This document shows positions 28,811 to 41,344 of a stretch of 64,000 nt of DNA, piece by piece. Under the pieces are notes generated by a model. The model searched no databases and was not told the origin of the DNA. It saw only the letters and a list, made by a program, of their open reading frames with translations. The DNA comes from Semisulcospira habei (taxonomy: Eukaryota; Mollusca; Gastropoda; Semisulcospiridae). Where the stretch lies: contig BTPG01000001.1 in assembly GCA_036245525.1 (NCBI GenBank), positions 223,845,656 through 223,909,655 on the forward strand, given 5' to 3'. The position numbers were made by a program, and so were the translations under genes. How positions within the stretch are numbered: the first letter of the stretch is position 1; every line of letters starts with the position of its first letter.

Positions 28811-30179
28811 CTGTCAGACAGAAAGAGATTACGTGTGTAACATATTACACAAGTGATAATCAAGTGTTATCAAGACTGACAAAGCCCTTAGGCTCACGTG
28901 CATGAATGATCCAGTTCTAAAGTAAGTAAAGGGTTAGCTTTGTATCTGTGAAAGCCATGTTGTTGTTGTTTTTTTAAAAATATTTATTATGTAGGCATTT
29001 TCTCACTTCACCATCTCCCGAGACCATTAACGTTTGCGAGTAGTGAACCAAAACAGTATGCATGGAAAGGTGTTAGCAGCTCCCTTTCTGACAAATTTGG
29101 TTAAACTATTTGGCAAAAGTGCTGATAAAAGCTGAAATTCTATTCTTTCACACCATCTGCCGATCTCTTGTGACATTTGACCTTTCCGAGGGGTCATCCA
29201 AATTAGCATACGAAGGTTTTACCGTCAGGTATCTGTGGACCAAGTGTGAGTTTGACGTTGTAAATAGTATTCAAGACAAAACAATTTGTGTGAAGAAATA
29301 GTGATTTGTGACCTATTTCCTGATCTCTTGTGAACCTTGAATTTCCGAGGGGTAATCTTAATTGTTATTCATAGGAAGGTCTTACCATCACGTATCTCTG
29401 TATCAAAGTTTGGGTCTGAAGTTATGAACAGTATTTGAGAAAAAAACATCTTTTGTCAAAATATGGCCAGTTGTTACCTATTTCTTGATCTCTTGTGACC
29501 CTTGACCTCTCCCAGGGATCATCCAAATTATTATGCATAGAAAGGCCTTACCATTGGGTATCTTTGTATCAAATTGTGGTTTGAAGTTGTGAATAGTATT
29601 TGAGAAATTTTTTTTGTCGTCAAAATAAGGCTATGTTTATTACTTATTTCCTGTGCCTTTGTGACGTTGACCTTCGACCTACAAAGTATCCTTGGGCCAA
29701 GTTTAAAGACTGTGACTTGAATGTTCTCTTTAAAAAAGCCAAGGTTAAAGTTTACCACGGTAGACGGCCGACGACGGAGAGACGACCACTGGCCGGGACA
29801 ATAGACTCACTTTTTCATCGCACGCGAGGCAAAAATCGATACAAGGGAATTGCAACAACAACAGTTTACATCTAAAATGAAATATTCTAGATTTTGAGCA
29901 AGGCCTCAATCAAGACAAAACATCTACTGCTTCCATGATGGTTTAACCGATATAAAGAAAGTGAAACCAGCCAGACACTTGATTTTATTTAAAACTGCCA
30001 ATGATCATTAATAATGGACACAGACTTCTGGGCCACAAGTTTTAAAAAGAAAAGCAAAAGCCCGTTTTAAGTTATCTTGACAATGAGCCCATGCACTGAA
30101 GCACAGGGAACTCTGCAATCATGTAAATTGACTCATACTCAATACAGACCCCAAATGTAGAACACACATTTAACCCATT
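28811..30179 (-). repeat. Intron with ~165-bp imperfect tandem repeat
   Basis: From about 29140 to 29690 three to four diverged units of roughly 165 bp follow each other. Each contains GATCTCTTGTGAC(C/A), then CCGAGGGGT(C/A)ATC, then ATAG(G)AAGGTCTTACC and GTATCT-(C/T)-TGTATCAAA. The rest of the interval shows no coding signal. Confidence 0.55.
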
Positions 30180-30367
30180 CAGCCATGACGCATCACAGCA
30201 GGAGATGGGTCGACCATTATAATTCAAGGGTAGTGCCAGATTAGCTTGGCGCCTGTCAGCGCCAAGCTAATCTCGCACTACCCTTGAATTATCATGGTCG
30301 ACCCATCTTCTGCAATTGGTGCATAGTCATTAGATGTGAAATACGGCCGTTGGGCTGAATAAGTTAA
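30180..30367. mobile_element. TTAA-flanked palindromic MITE, copy 5
   Basis: TTAA at both ends, TTAACCCATTCAGCC inward at the left, central palindrome AGCTTGGCGCC...GGCGCCAAGCT, and arms with TTCAAGGGTAGTGCCAGATT. It is inverted relative to copy 3 and most similar to it. Confidence 0.7.
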
Positions 30368-30539
30368 AATCTTATTTGTCCCTATCCACAAAAGCATTAT
30401 TAAATCCCCCGTGCATGTTCAAGTTACAGCACTGTTGCTTGTATGCACAAAGCAGGCGCGGGAATGGGGAGTGTAGGGGCGGGTGTGTGTGTCTCAAAAC
30501 AGACAACAATATAATGTGTAAACAGTAAAAATAACTTAC

Positions 30540-30662
30540 GGTCGCAGAGTGCAGCACCTGAACTTTGCCGCATCTTGAAACCCGAACGACACGCGCAGTT
30601 CTTAGAGAAGCCGCCTGCACAGTCCCCGGGCCAGCAGTGGCTGTTACGCCAGCCACACGCCT
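30540..30662 (-). CDS. Exon, cysteine-rich (EGF-like) segment
   Basis: 41 codons: ACGWRNSHCWPGDCAGGFS, then KNCACRSGFKMRQ and AALC, six cysteines with a CACRSGF core typical of EGF-like modules. Acceptor TTGCACTCAG and donor GTAAGT are strong. Phase fits the sushi exon upstream and exon 28550-28810 downstream. Confidence 0.75.
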
Positions 30663-31037
30663 CTGAGTGCAACAAGATAAGGAAACATGAGAACTGCCTA
30701 AAAGTACCTACACTCTCTAATTTCTGGACATCTAATTCCAAAGCTGAAAAACATTTCGCATATCTTATGAAGCACTTAAGTCTTCATATAGTTCAGTACC
30801 CCCTTTTCCGAATTTCAAGGAAGAAAAAAAAAAATTGTCCAGTTCGAGACAACTGAAGGCACTTCCTGACCAAAAGTTACAACTCTGATAATTTTCCGAA
30901 ATTATACCACGGTGCTATTCTAAATTAGGTTTCCAGATAAACAATCTCGTGGCCAATCACACCGATGCTTTCCATTGGGTGACCCGTGCACACATGTTCC
31001 CTTGACAGATAGGACAATAAAGATTGTCTATACCTAC

Positions 31038-31210
31038 CCTCGCAGCTGATCATTCCACTGTTGTTCCATGTTCTGTCACTTTGACACACTCTTGACCGAT
31101 AGATCCCGCTTGCATGTATATAACCAGAGTTACAGGTGTAAGAGCAGGTAGACCCTAAGAGTGTCGCGTAATCAGTTGACTCAGCGGCGTTCGCTATTTT
31201 CGGGCAGGCA
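31038..31210 (-). CDS. Exon, sushi (CCP) domain
   Basis: 57 codons encoding one complement-control module: C-P-K-I-A-N-A start, STCSYTCNSGYIHASG, VCQSDRTWNNSGMISCE. Four cysteines and the conserved tryptophan are in the correct order. Domain-sized exon with acceptor TCCGCTGCAG and donor GTAGGT. It is the 5'-most confident exon of the gene in this window. Confidence 0.85.
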
Positions 31211-31439
31211 CTGCAGCGGATGACTTAATTGGCAAATAAAAAAGAGGAAATTACCTTTTATACGCTTTACTGCCAGCGGACGCAAATTATGTCTTTAAAA
31301 CGGTGGATGATCGAACGACCAATAACCACATTCACCCAGAGAACATGGATATATATGAGGAGAGATGAGGCAAAAACCTCATGTCCACATGGCGTTAGTG
31401 TTTATAGTTTTCCGTAGGTGAATGGGTTGAGATTAGTTT

Positions 31440-31560
31440 CATAATATTAATTACTACTTCTATTACTGCTATAACTACTATAACGACTATCACCATTACT
31501 ACTACAACAATTACTACTAATACTGTTGTTGCTGTTACTACGACTACTACCACTGCTGCT
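31440..31560. repeat. (TAC)n/(TGC)n-rich trinucleotide tract
   Basis: An imperfect trinucleotide array dominated by ACT/ACA/GCT units; no gene. Confidence 0.6.
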
Positions 31561-31724
31561 ACAACATTTTCTGCAAATTTCCTTTTTACTTTTTATAATG
31601 AAGATTGAAAGAAGAAAGTCTTTGTTGTAAGATTTATGTCTAAAATAAGCAAGCAGTATGAACGTGTAAATGCGAGTTATTTTAAAATAACATTTGGTAT
31701 CCTCAAACACTGCTTATATATATA

Positions 31725-32574
31725 TGTTACGTGGTGGAGTTGTAGTCGTAGTATGATAAACACACCAGACGCACGCACGTAAGGTTCTTTTAAATAACCC
31801 TCATTCAGCTGCAACCCGTCACACATGGCTTAAGGATGTAGACAATACTGGAGGAACAGTTCCAACAATATTTTAATTCAGCGATGCGATCTCCACACAA
31901 TGCAGTTCCAAACTCACAACCACTGATACAATGTCTCTTCTGCAATGTCCACACTCTGACACAAAGTTTCTCATACACAGCGAATCACACAATGTACACC
32001 CTACACCTGCCACGTACCTACGCTAACTGTGTCTCTACGACTGACAAATGCAAGACAATGTACACATGAGCTTCCCAGTACGACTCTTTTATAGTAACAT
32101 ACTTTCCAGAAAAATCGTGGAGATTCGTATAACACAACCAATCAGAACAAAATACGCAACTAAAACTCCTAAATATCAATGAATAAACATTTCACTGGAA
32201 TGTTCTGTGAGAATCTGGCTGCTATTTACCAGCCCCTATGTTGAAAAATACCTGCGCGCTACGACGTCACACAAAAGTAGGCCAGGCAGGTCACGACCTT
32301 GCCCGCTTTATTTAGAAAACACGCGATTAGTGCACTAGTACTGAACGCTAAACTACACGCGCGCAGTAAACAAATGAATACTCGAGCTGCTTCTAGACTC
32401 TTCGTGACTCAACTCCGTGCGGCAACAGATAATCAATACCGCACTATTCGTAAACGAAAGTGAAATTCACTGAAAAAGTACATGATTCGTAATTATGATA
32501 GCTCAAATAAATATTGGATCGTTTCCTACGATTTATGCATGACCATTCTCACGGAACACCACGACCACAATCGT

Positions 32575-32578
<4 letters not shown>
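31725..32578. mobile_element. Solo LTR, copy 1
   Basis: Begins TGTTACG and ends CGTAACA (TG...CA with a 7-bp inverted end). It is flanked by ATATA on both sides, although the right flank runs into an (AT)n tract, so the duplication is weak evidence. Aligns over its length with 59506-60228 in the same orientation (shared CAGCTGCAAC, GTCACAC, CAGCGATGCGATCTC). No internal retroelement genes beside either copy. Confidence 0.55.

Positions 32579-32651
<73 letters not shown>
32579..32651. repeat. (AT)n microsatellite
   Basis: About 73 bp of pure AT directly after the solo LTR. The downstream 32652-32820 contains a short frame ending HSFIPKSITLSNL that resembles the C-terminal tail of some LINE proteins (weak). 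Confidence 0.7.
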
Positions 32652-32655
<4 letters not shown>

Positions 32656-33081
32656 GAGAAAGGGTAGGCGGATAGCTTCCGACAGATCCCATGTCCTTGC
32701 CCACCTCTATGAACTCCTCCCATCTAGCCGCAGACTCTGCACGCACAAAGCTAGGATACTCAGACTACAGCACAGTTTCATCCCCAAATCCATCACTCTA
32801 AGCAATCTGTAGGTATATCCACTCATACCCAAACCTAATTCCTCCCCCTATCCCCCTTTACCTGTGCAATCAGTAGGAATGGAGCTTGTTGATTTTAGAG
32901 AAGTGATTATATTGTGTTTTATCTAGTGGTGAACATGGACATATTGGGATTTTTGTTACTGTTTGTTTACCCACTAATTATTTTACTAAGGTAGATCTTA
33001 ATCATACGCAGCTTGTGTAATAATGTGTAATAATATATTGAGACGTTTGTATAATAAGCAGTGAGGGTTAGGATTAAGCAT

Positions 33082-33673
33082 GTTCTTAATTAAACGAACT
33101 TTAGTTCGCGAACTCTGACAATCTAGAGTTCACGATCTCGGGCGAACCAGGTTGGTTCTTAATTGGACGATCTAAATATACGGCGAACCTAGTTCAAAGT
33201 AGTTCACGAACCTCGGCCATAATTCGTTCGCTCAACGTGTTGAGCAAACAAAGGCGAACCTTTTCTCTGATTGGTCAAAACTTTTACCCTCTTCTGCGTT
33301 GGAGATAAAAAGATAGTCACCGATACAAACAAATATGGCGGACAGCTATATTTCACTCGTGCGAAGAACAAGACCTATTTTTTTTTTAATTGATTTGTGG
33401 GAGGCGCAACGCTGTTTGTGGGGTCGCTACTGCAAGGAGTACAAAAACAAACATCGTTCAAATCGCGAAGCGGCATAGCGGCAGCCATTTTGAACACCTT
33501 CGCAGACAGTAAGTACACCGAATCAAGCACTTCAGTTAAGAAAGAGAACCATGGCAAACCTGGTTTGCTGAAGTTCGCCTAGGTTCGTTAAACCTTAATT
33601 AAGAAACAAACCAAAAGATCGCCGATCTTCTCCCATCTAGGTTTGCCGATCAAAAGTTCGTCCAATTAAGAAC
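33082..33673. mobile_element. MITE-like element with GTTCTTAATT inverted ends
   Basis: Starts GTTCTTAATTAAACGAACTT and ends with the inverse of GTTCTTAATTGGACGAACTT, giving inverted repeats of at least 20 bp with two mismatches. Interior has repeated TTCG/CGAAC motifs and no coding capacity. Confidence 0.55.
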
Positions 33674-34178
33674 AGCTCTTAGGCTGAAACACTGACGCGT
33701 ATTATGTATGCATGTGTAGAGCTGGGTGTGACTGTGTAAGTGCCGCTCAGTTCAGTTAATAAAAGATGTCTATGTGTGAGATGTGTAAGAGTTACGTGTA
33801 AAGATTTTATAGTGTTTACTTATGTCCATTGGGAATGTGTAGCTGTGTAAGTGCAGGGAGAAAATGTTCCTAATTAGTTTTATAATGTTTTCATGTCTTG
33901 TTGGTACTATTTGTGATAAATGTAATTTTTATATATATATCTGTTTGGGAATATTTTCTAGCATCCCCCTCGGGGGGAACACTGGATATTCTCCAGCGGA
34001 TGGCGGGGCGCCTGGTGGTAGTTCCTATTACTTTATTTAGTAGGTGTTCAGTGGGAGGCTCAAAAGATCTAATAAGCGATGCAGTCACAAAAAGGGCAGC
34101 TGATATCCTGATGACACAATGCAAGCTTACCAGCCTGGAATTCCGTGGCATTAGCACAGCATTCTCAGGATTTAATGA

Positions 34179-35409
<1,231 letters not shown>

Positions 35410-35501
<92 letters not shown>

Positions 35502-35506
35502 AAGAG

Positions 35507-35592
<86 letters not shown>
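35410..35592. repeat. (AG)n microsatellite
   Basis: About 180 bp of AG repeats with two small interruptions. Open frames here encode only Ser-Leu or Arg-Glu repeats and are artefacts. Confidence 0.9.
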
Positions 35593-35593
<1 letters not shown>

Positions 35594-35596
<3 letters not shown>

Positions 35597-35727
35597 ACAT
35601 TTTGCTTGATATAGTGCCGATAACAGGCAGATGTGATTACGTCCGAGTCGTATGACGAGGACATTTGGATCGGATGAAGTAATCACATATGTCTGGTTAT
35701 CGGCACTGTATCAATCACAATGTGGCT
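35594..35727. mobile_element. Palindromic MITE family 2, copy 1
   Basis: Ends GCAACATTTTGCTTGATATA and its inverse (decayed at the right). The inner arms mirror GTGCCGATAACAGGCAGATGTG. Two more copies at 38358 and 59036. Confidence 0.65.
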
Positions 35728-37910
35728 CAATGTAATGTACGTATCCAGTCCAAAACAAAACTTTACCAGATGCCTTCCGATTACCGCCATTGGTGCTGAA
35801 GTGGTCAATTTCACTATATTTGGACATAAAACTTCCCAGCGTGACACTACTAACTGAAATGTACTCAGTGCAAATCCACCCAGGCGTACATCTACCCAGT
35901 GCAAATGTGTTCCTCTGATTTTCCATTTATTTTTAGAACTAAATAAACTCAGCGTGAATCTTCACAGCATGATTCCACTCAGGATAAATCGACAACGGCT
36001 TGCATTTACTCAAATAAAAATGTCTCAATAGAATAGCGACAGCACACATTTACACTGGGTAGATTTACGCCAGGTTCATTCATGCTTTCGTTGGATATTG
36101 TCACGGTTTTTTTTTTTACATTTGCGCTAAAACATAGCGAACTTACCCCTTCAGCGCCACTGACAATCGTACTGTGAGTACTTCACGTACTAGAAAAATC
36201 AAGTCACCACAAAACTCTTTTTAACGTCACTTTGATGAAGCTCTATGCCCATGCATAGAGTTCACACAGGGTTTTTGTATGGTACGGTCTTGTCGGCGGT
36301 TTGTCTTGTGACAAATATCCAGTGTATGCACGATGTCACGTGCATTCATAAGTAAAGCGTTTTGCACTAACCGAGGCAGAGAGTGGTTAGTATTGGCTAT
36401 GCTGTCAGCAAGGACGGTTGTATGTGGGATACCCTAGCCCCTATTCCAAGACTCTGAGACTTAGATTTCAAGTATGTTTATGTATTATTGAGAGTTACGG
36501 AGTTAATGGTAATATGCGTTAAATAGCGTAGTTTGGTTGTGTAGCGTGTATATGGTTTAGTTAGGTTGGTTTGGAATTTGTGGAGATATTTGGTGATTTG
36601 TCTAGTTAGTTATTTACCGACAGGGATAGTTAAAGAATGTGAGATGTGTATGCCTAAATGATTGGTGAAGGTAGTATGTAGTTGGTTTAAGTATAGCCTT
36701 TTTCAATGTATGAAATATTGTATGGCAGAGTGTCATGCTATAGTCTGTTTTAGTGTCGTGACAGAGTTATGGTGTGTTGCGAAAATAGTTTGTTATGAAG
36801 CACATGTGTGTGAATGAAAGTGAGTTATTTGTATCAACCAGGTTACGTAAGGTACCTCATATTATCCAAGTTGTGTGTTTGTTGAAAATGTTATCATGTC
36901 AGGACTTTGTGTACAGAGTTCTTGTGTGGAGCGGAGCGACGTGACGCCGAGACGTCAGTCAACGGAGGCTGCCGCCAGAGGACCTATCGTGAGGTCATTT
37001 CACCACTTGAGGAGTGAGCGACCGGTGCCTAGAAACCTGGGTCATCAGAGGCTGCACTACGAGAGCGAGCCAGGAGGACGTCCACGGTACGAGAAACGGG
37101 GGACTACTCAGAAGCGTGCGACGCGAGAAGCTACCCGCCTAGACGTGAAAGTACAGAACGTCACAGAACGATAACACCAGTGAAACAGTTTGGATTGTGG
37201 GGACAATTACCTAGCCTGGCTTTTACGTTGTGTAGGTGTATGCGGTGTTGACGTGCTTGTAGTGAGAAGTGTATGGTGTAAAGAATCTTTTAAGTTTGCG
37301 TTATTTCTTTTGTTAAGAGTAAAAGGGCCTTGAAGAAAGAGTAACAGTGTTTGAGTTGTACCGCGTGAATGCGCCCGTCTGAGTCAGTGGCGGTGCATGC
37401 GTCTGTTGTGCTGTGAGTCTGTACGTGCGACTGGTGAGAGTCTGCGTGCGTTACAGTCACAGTCTAGGGCATGCATAGTCTAGAGTTCACGTCAGACTTT
37501 TCTGAAATGTTGCAAAGGAGTTGACATGACGTAAAGTTTACATGCACATAGGCTGAAGGGAACTTTACCGTCCAAGACTAAATAATTTATATGCTTCAAA
37601 CATACAGGACCCAGCAAATTTGACACTGCTAAACATGTTTCATCGCGCAAATTCCCTCTCGCACGCCTCCGATGTTGGAGAAAACAGGCGGTTAAGTTGC
37701 CTTAGGTGCGACCACAGACATTAATAGCTATGTCTATTTATGAAACTGGGTGTGATACTTCCGATGTGTGCTTTTCTATGTCCAAATGGTGACTTGTGTG
37801 CCACGTAGGCATATTGGAGACTGACTCAGCGCGGAGATTACGGTTGACTGTATAGACATCGGTGCTTTCTATAATCGTGCGTGTTGTTGAGTAAAGTCTA
37901 CTTGTAATTA
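35728..37910. repeat. Duplicated non-coding block (longer copy)
   Basis: About 35815-36260 aligns with 38503-38940 and about 37450-37910 aligns with 38905-39375, both direct. The 1.2 kb between (36260-37450) is absent from the shorter copy and is bounded by similar ATGCATAG...AGTTCAC strings, so it is probably an insertion. No gene recognised; the open frame near 36875-37174 has no family features. Confidence 0.6.
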
Positions 37911-38357
37911 GAACACGGATAATGACGGAAAATGCCAGCAGCTTTGTTTATTTAGTCCTTTTCTAAGGTTCTCACTATCACTAGCAGACGCCAGTGTCGT
38001 CAATTTCAATAGTATGGCGATTCGATTCGTGTGTTCGCTGCTCTCTATTCTCCGTTTATGTGTGTGTTTGGGAAAGACATTTCGAGCGTACGTACACACT
38101 AAGAAGTATTTCATTACTAGTGAGCATAAGGAGCTTGCTAATGTGACAGTATGCGCGTCTTTAGCGTTCTTTCATTGCGGACAGAGGCAAGCATCAAGAT
38201 TGAGTCTTTCTGGTCTGCAAGCGAATATGGGGAGGAAAGTATAGTAATAGTATATATCAAGCAAGTTCATGAATATTAATTTGCTTGCTATACAATATAT
38301 CAGTACTCATGTTCTCAAAGAAGGGGAAATTGTATGGAGTGGGTATATATATATTGA
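37911..38357. repeat. Dispersed repeat also found in the foldback element
   Basis: Begins ACACGGATAATGACGGAAAA and matches 57275-57765 along its length, to GGGGAAATTGTATGGAGTGG. There the palindromic MITE family 2 is inserted in this copy, whereas the 57-kb copy continues into its hairpin. No coding signal. Confidence 0.65.
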
Positions 38358-38497
38358 GCAGCATTTTGCTTGATATAGTGCCGATAATAGGCAGATGTGA
38401 TTACGAAACCCGATTAAAATGTCAGACAAGGACATTTGAATCGGGTCATGTAAGCACATCTGTCTGTTTATCGGCAGTATATCAAGCAAAATGTTGC
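38358..38497. mobile_element. Palindromic MITE family 2, copy 2
   Basis: GCAGCATTTTGCTTGATATA to its inverse; mirrored arms with CCGATAA and GACATTT(G/T)AATCGGGT. Best-preserved copy with 59036-59187. Confidence 0.65.
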
Positions 38498-38502
38498 AAA
38501 AT

Positions 38503-39375
38503 ATTTGGACATGAAACTTCCCAGCTTGACACTACTAACTGAAATGTACGCAGCGCAAATCCGCATAGGCGTACATCTACCCAGTGCAAATGTGTTTCTC
38601 TGATTTTCCATTTATTTTTAGAACTAAATAAACTCAACGTGAATCTTCACAGCCTGATTCCACCCAGCATAAATCAACAAAGGCGTGAATTTACACAAAT
38701 AAAAATATCTCAGTGGAATAGCGAGAAAGCATACATTTATATTGAGTAGATTTACGCGCAGGTTCATTCAAGATGTGTAGATTTTCACTGGATATTTTCA
38801 CGTCTTTTTATATTTGTGCTGAAACATAGCGAACTTACCCGCTTAGCGCCAATGATAGTGTGTACTATACACGTACTAAATCACGTCACCACAAAATTCT
38901 TTAACGTCACAATCTAGGGCCCGCATAGGATGGACTTCACGTCAAAATTTTCCTGAAATGTTGCAAAGGAGGTGAGTGACGTAAAGTTTATATACACTTA
39001 GGCTGAAGGGAACATTACCGTCCAACACCAAATGCATGCGCCAAACATACATAACCCAGCAAACCTGACACTGCTGAACATGTTTCATCGCGCAAATTCC
39101 CTCTCGCACGCATCCGATGTTGTAGAAAACAGGTGGATAAGCTGCCTTAGGTGCGACCACAGACATTAATAACTATGTCGATTTATGAACCTGGGAGTGA
39201 TACTTCCGATGTGTGTTTGTCACTGTCCAAATGCTGACCTGTTGTGTGCCCTGTATTGGACTGTCGACTGACTTAGCGCGAATATTTCGTTTGACTGTGT
39301 AGACATCAGTTCTTTCTGTAATCGTGCGTGTTGTTGAGTAAAGTCTACTTGAAGTTAGAACACGGATGGTCACGG
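38503..39375. repeat. Duplicated non-coding block (shorter copy)
   Basis: Direct duplicate of 35815-37910 without its 1.2-kb insert. Shared landmarks: AACTTCCCAGC, GGCGTACATCTACCCAGTGC, GAAATGTTGCAAAGGAG and TTTCATCGCGCAAATTCCC. 39376-39938 shows nothing I can assign. Confidence 0.6.
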
Positions 39376-39938
39376 ACTAGGGAAAGATGGTAGTTTGTTT
39401 GTGATGTGGGGGCATGTTATATAATCTTGTTAACAGGAGATCTCCACTCACACTCTCATCATTTTAGCTATAAACTTCGCAGTTATCACATTTCTCTCAA
39501 TCTGGAGAGGGCCGTCTCGCATGTGCTTTCCACACACGCATTCATACAACCGACTCACTAAGGAACTCGGTTACTGAAATGCTAACTATGTTGATTATTT
39601 ACATAAAAGAATTATACGATGTCACACTTAACTAATGTCTAAAGTCTCTGTTATTCCACTGTCTTCATCTTTGTTTTACCTAGCTCTGTGCACAGACACA
39701 AAGTTACCTTACCTGGCCAGGCTTTCTATACTGTGGTCATAATGTGGCTATCTTGGCCTCGCCGGCGCTGAGTCTGTCTGGCGATAGTGATCTCAGAGTG
39801 TTCATGAGTTCACGTAGACAAGTTCACAATTGTATTAGTTCACACAGTTTCCACCTTCTCTTCTTGGTTTCATCGTCTTCCGGTGAATCCATAGTGAAAC
39901 AGGTTATTTTCTGATCACGTCATTTAGTCCACACCATC

Positions 39939-40175
39939 AGAGATAGTAAAGTGGACAGTTGATAGGCACCCCTCCCCCAATCAATAGATTTATTCTAATC
40001 AACTAGCCATTTAGACAAACCCACTCCAACCAATACACCCAATACCTTTATTACGTAGCCATTTTAGTTCCACTCCAGAAATCGTTCAAGCTACGTTTTT
40101 TGATCAGCTACCAACCTGCGATTATTAAGCCAGATCCTAAATAATTAATGCTGTCATTGACTTTTTTAAACAAAA
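39939..40175 (+). repeat. P2 left terminal inverted repeat
   Basis: Matches the inverse of 56203-56447 with small gaps. Shared blocks: GGCACCCCTCCCCC, CCATTTTAGTTCCACTCCAG and ACGTTTTTTGATCAGCTACC. Only the first six bases (AGAGAT) are shared with the P1 ends. It stops 20 bp before gene A. Confidence 0.9.
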
Positions 40176-40195
40176 TTATTATATTACATTATAAA

Positions 40196-40717
40196 ATGAA
40201 TCAAGACGAATTACTTCTATTGAATGATATCAATGCTGTAGAGAACAAAGACTTAGACTCTAAAAAACAGCGTCTTTTGTCTGTGATTGTTTCAGGGAAG
40301 TCCAAAACTTATCTCGGAAGACAATACATGATAGAGGATATTGAATTTCTTACCTCTGATGAACTAATCAAGCTTCATACTAAATATGAAAATCATATTG
40401 CTTCACTAATGACACGCGATCTAAGTCGATCTCTTATATGTCTATATACAAAAGCTGTAAGTCACTTCCTACCTATAGACACTGAAAACCTTTTTCATGA
40501 TCTCGAAAGCAACCCAATAGTTTTAAGTTCGATTGGCAAATTAGCATGTGTCATGTTTTATAAGTTTGGAAATTACCTAGCACCCGCCGTAACCTTACTA
40601 GTTACTGGGAGCCATATTGATTTCTCAAAAATAAATTTTAAAGAAGAAGAAAATGGAAGAGACGACTCCACAACAGAACCATGTCTTGACACAGGTTCAA
40701 ACTGTAACGAAGACTAA
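40196..40717 (+). CDS. Conserved Polinton protein A (P2)
   Basis: 173 residues, intact. ATG at 40196 directly after TTACATTATAAA; the frame extends upstream but only into the terminal repeat. Helical acidic N-terminus (MNQDELLLLNDINAVENKD), core IASLMTRDLSRSL, LESNPIVLSSIGKLACVMF and KFGNYLAPAVTLLVTGSHID, and an acidic tail. In P2 it is the first gene inside the element; in P1 it lies in the middle. It overlaps gene B by 65 bp in another frame. Function unknown. Confidence 0.8.
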   Translation: MNQDELLLLNDINAVENKDLDSKKQRLLSVIVSGKSKTYLGRQYMIEDIEFLTSDELIKLHTKYENHIASLMTRDLSRSLICLYTKAVSHFLPIDTENLFHDLESNPIVLSSIGKLACVMFYKFGNYLAPAVTLLVTGSHIDFSKINFKEEENGRDDSTTEPCLDTGSNCNED

Positions 40718-41066
40718 AAGTCCAGGCAGGGTCGATGCAGGAAAAAGATTAGCTGAATATAACAGACAAAAGAAATTACAGCTTCAAGCATTAACAGAAA
40801 AGACTGACGTAACATCATCAGTGACGCTACCATTAGAACCAACACATACCCCACAAAGTGATAAAAAAACAACTAAACCTGAAACAACAAAATATATAGT
40901 TGCTGGATTTGTTGTCGGATTTGGTTACGTAGGTTACCAATTATATAAAAAATACAAACCAAACACTCGAACAGTGTCCAAAAAATCAAACACTCCAAAA
41001 ACAAAAGAAGAAGTCTCCACATTACCAGCAGTTTCAAAACCTTTGGACCCATTTTACATGCAGTAA
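40653..41066 (+). CDS. Single-pass membrane protein B (P2)
   Basis: 137 residues, intact. Basic N-terminal half (AGKRLAEYNRQKKLQLQAL), one transmembrane helix (KYIVAGFVVGFGYVGYQLY) and a basic Lys/Thr/Ser-rich tail. Overlaps the end of A. The P1 copy is frameshifted. Possibly a small virion membrane protein (inference). Confidence 0.75.
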   Translation: MEETTPQQNHVLTQVQTVTKTKSPGRVDAGKRLAEYNRQKKLQLQALTEKTDVTSSVTLPLEPTHTPQSDKKTTKPETTKYIVAGFVVGFGYVGYQLYKKYKPNTRTVSKKSNTPKTKEEVSTLPAVSKPLDPFYMQ

Positions 41067-41105
41067 ATAAATTTATTATTATTTTAATTTTTGTAGCATA
41101 AGAAA

Positions 41106-41336
41106 ATGAGCGACACAAAGAACTTAATGAACCTTGTCTATCACTCTGCTGTAATAAGTGGACTAGCAGTAGCTTATTCTATGCTGGGAAAAAGTCTTCT
41201 CAAAATGAAATCAGCAGACCTTAGTAAATTAGACTTCGAAGACAGTGCTAAACTAGTAGTTGTTATAACAGCATCGATTGCAACAAAAGATTTTCTAGTC
41301 AAGCAAGGAATTATTCCAGAAAATATTTCTACGTAA
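41106..41336 (+). CDS. Small hydrophobic protein C (P2)
   Basis: 76 residues, intact, nearly the same as P1 C. ATG after GTAGCATAAGAAA. One or two membrane-compatible helices (AVISGLAVAYSMLG; LVVVITASIATKDFLV). Conservation of an intact frame in both elements argues it is a real gene. Function unknown. Confidence 0.75.
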   Translation: MSDTKNLMNLVYHSAVISGLAVAYSMLGKSLLKMKSADLSKLDFEDSAKLVVVITASIATKDFLVKQGIIPENIST

Positions 41337-41344
41337 ATAAAAAT

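Larger units (their letters stand above)
1..31210 (-). other. Large extracellular-protein gene (gene span, partial)
   Basis: Fourteen open exons on the minus strand are bounded by AG acceptors and GT donors. I inferred the splice sites by eye and checked codon phase at each junction. All agree except the join between the exons at 6101-6253 and 5223-5538. From the 5' side the product reads sushi domain, cysteine-rich segment, then a long series of beta-sandwich, fibronectin-III-like segments with many N-glycosylation sequons. It is probably secreted or a membrane ectodomain. The gene continues beyond position 1, and its 5' start is not identified; exons at 60.7 and 63.7 kb may belong to it. 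The intron between exons 9604-9748 and 28550-28810 contains the first Polinton. No named orthologue is recognised. Confidence 0.75.

Noticed and set aside
29140..29690. CRISPR-like array
   Set aside because: Units are long and diverged with no short identical repeats separated by unique spacers, and the DNA is eukaryotic.
36875..37174. 99-codon arginine-rich open frame
   Set aside because: No family features and no conserved counterpart; it lies in the insert of a duplicated non-coding block.
40196..40717. Gene A as the missing maturation protease
   Set aside because: No Cys-His-(Glu/Asp) arrangement of an adenain-like protease; it is helical with an acidic tail.
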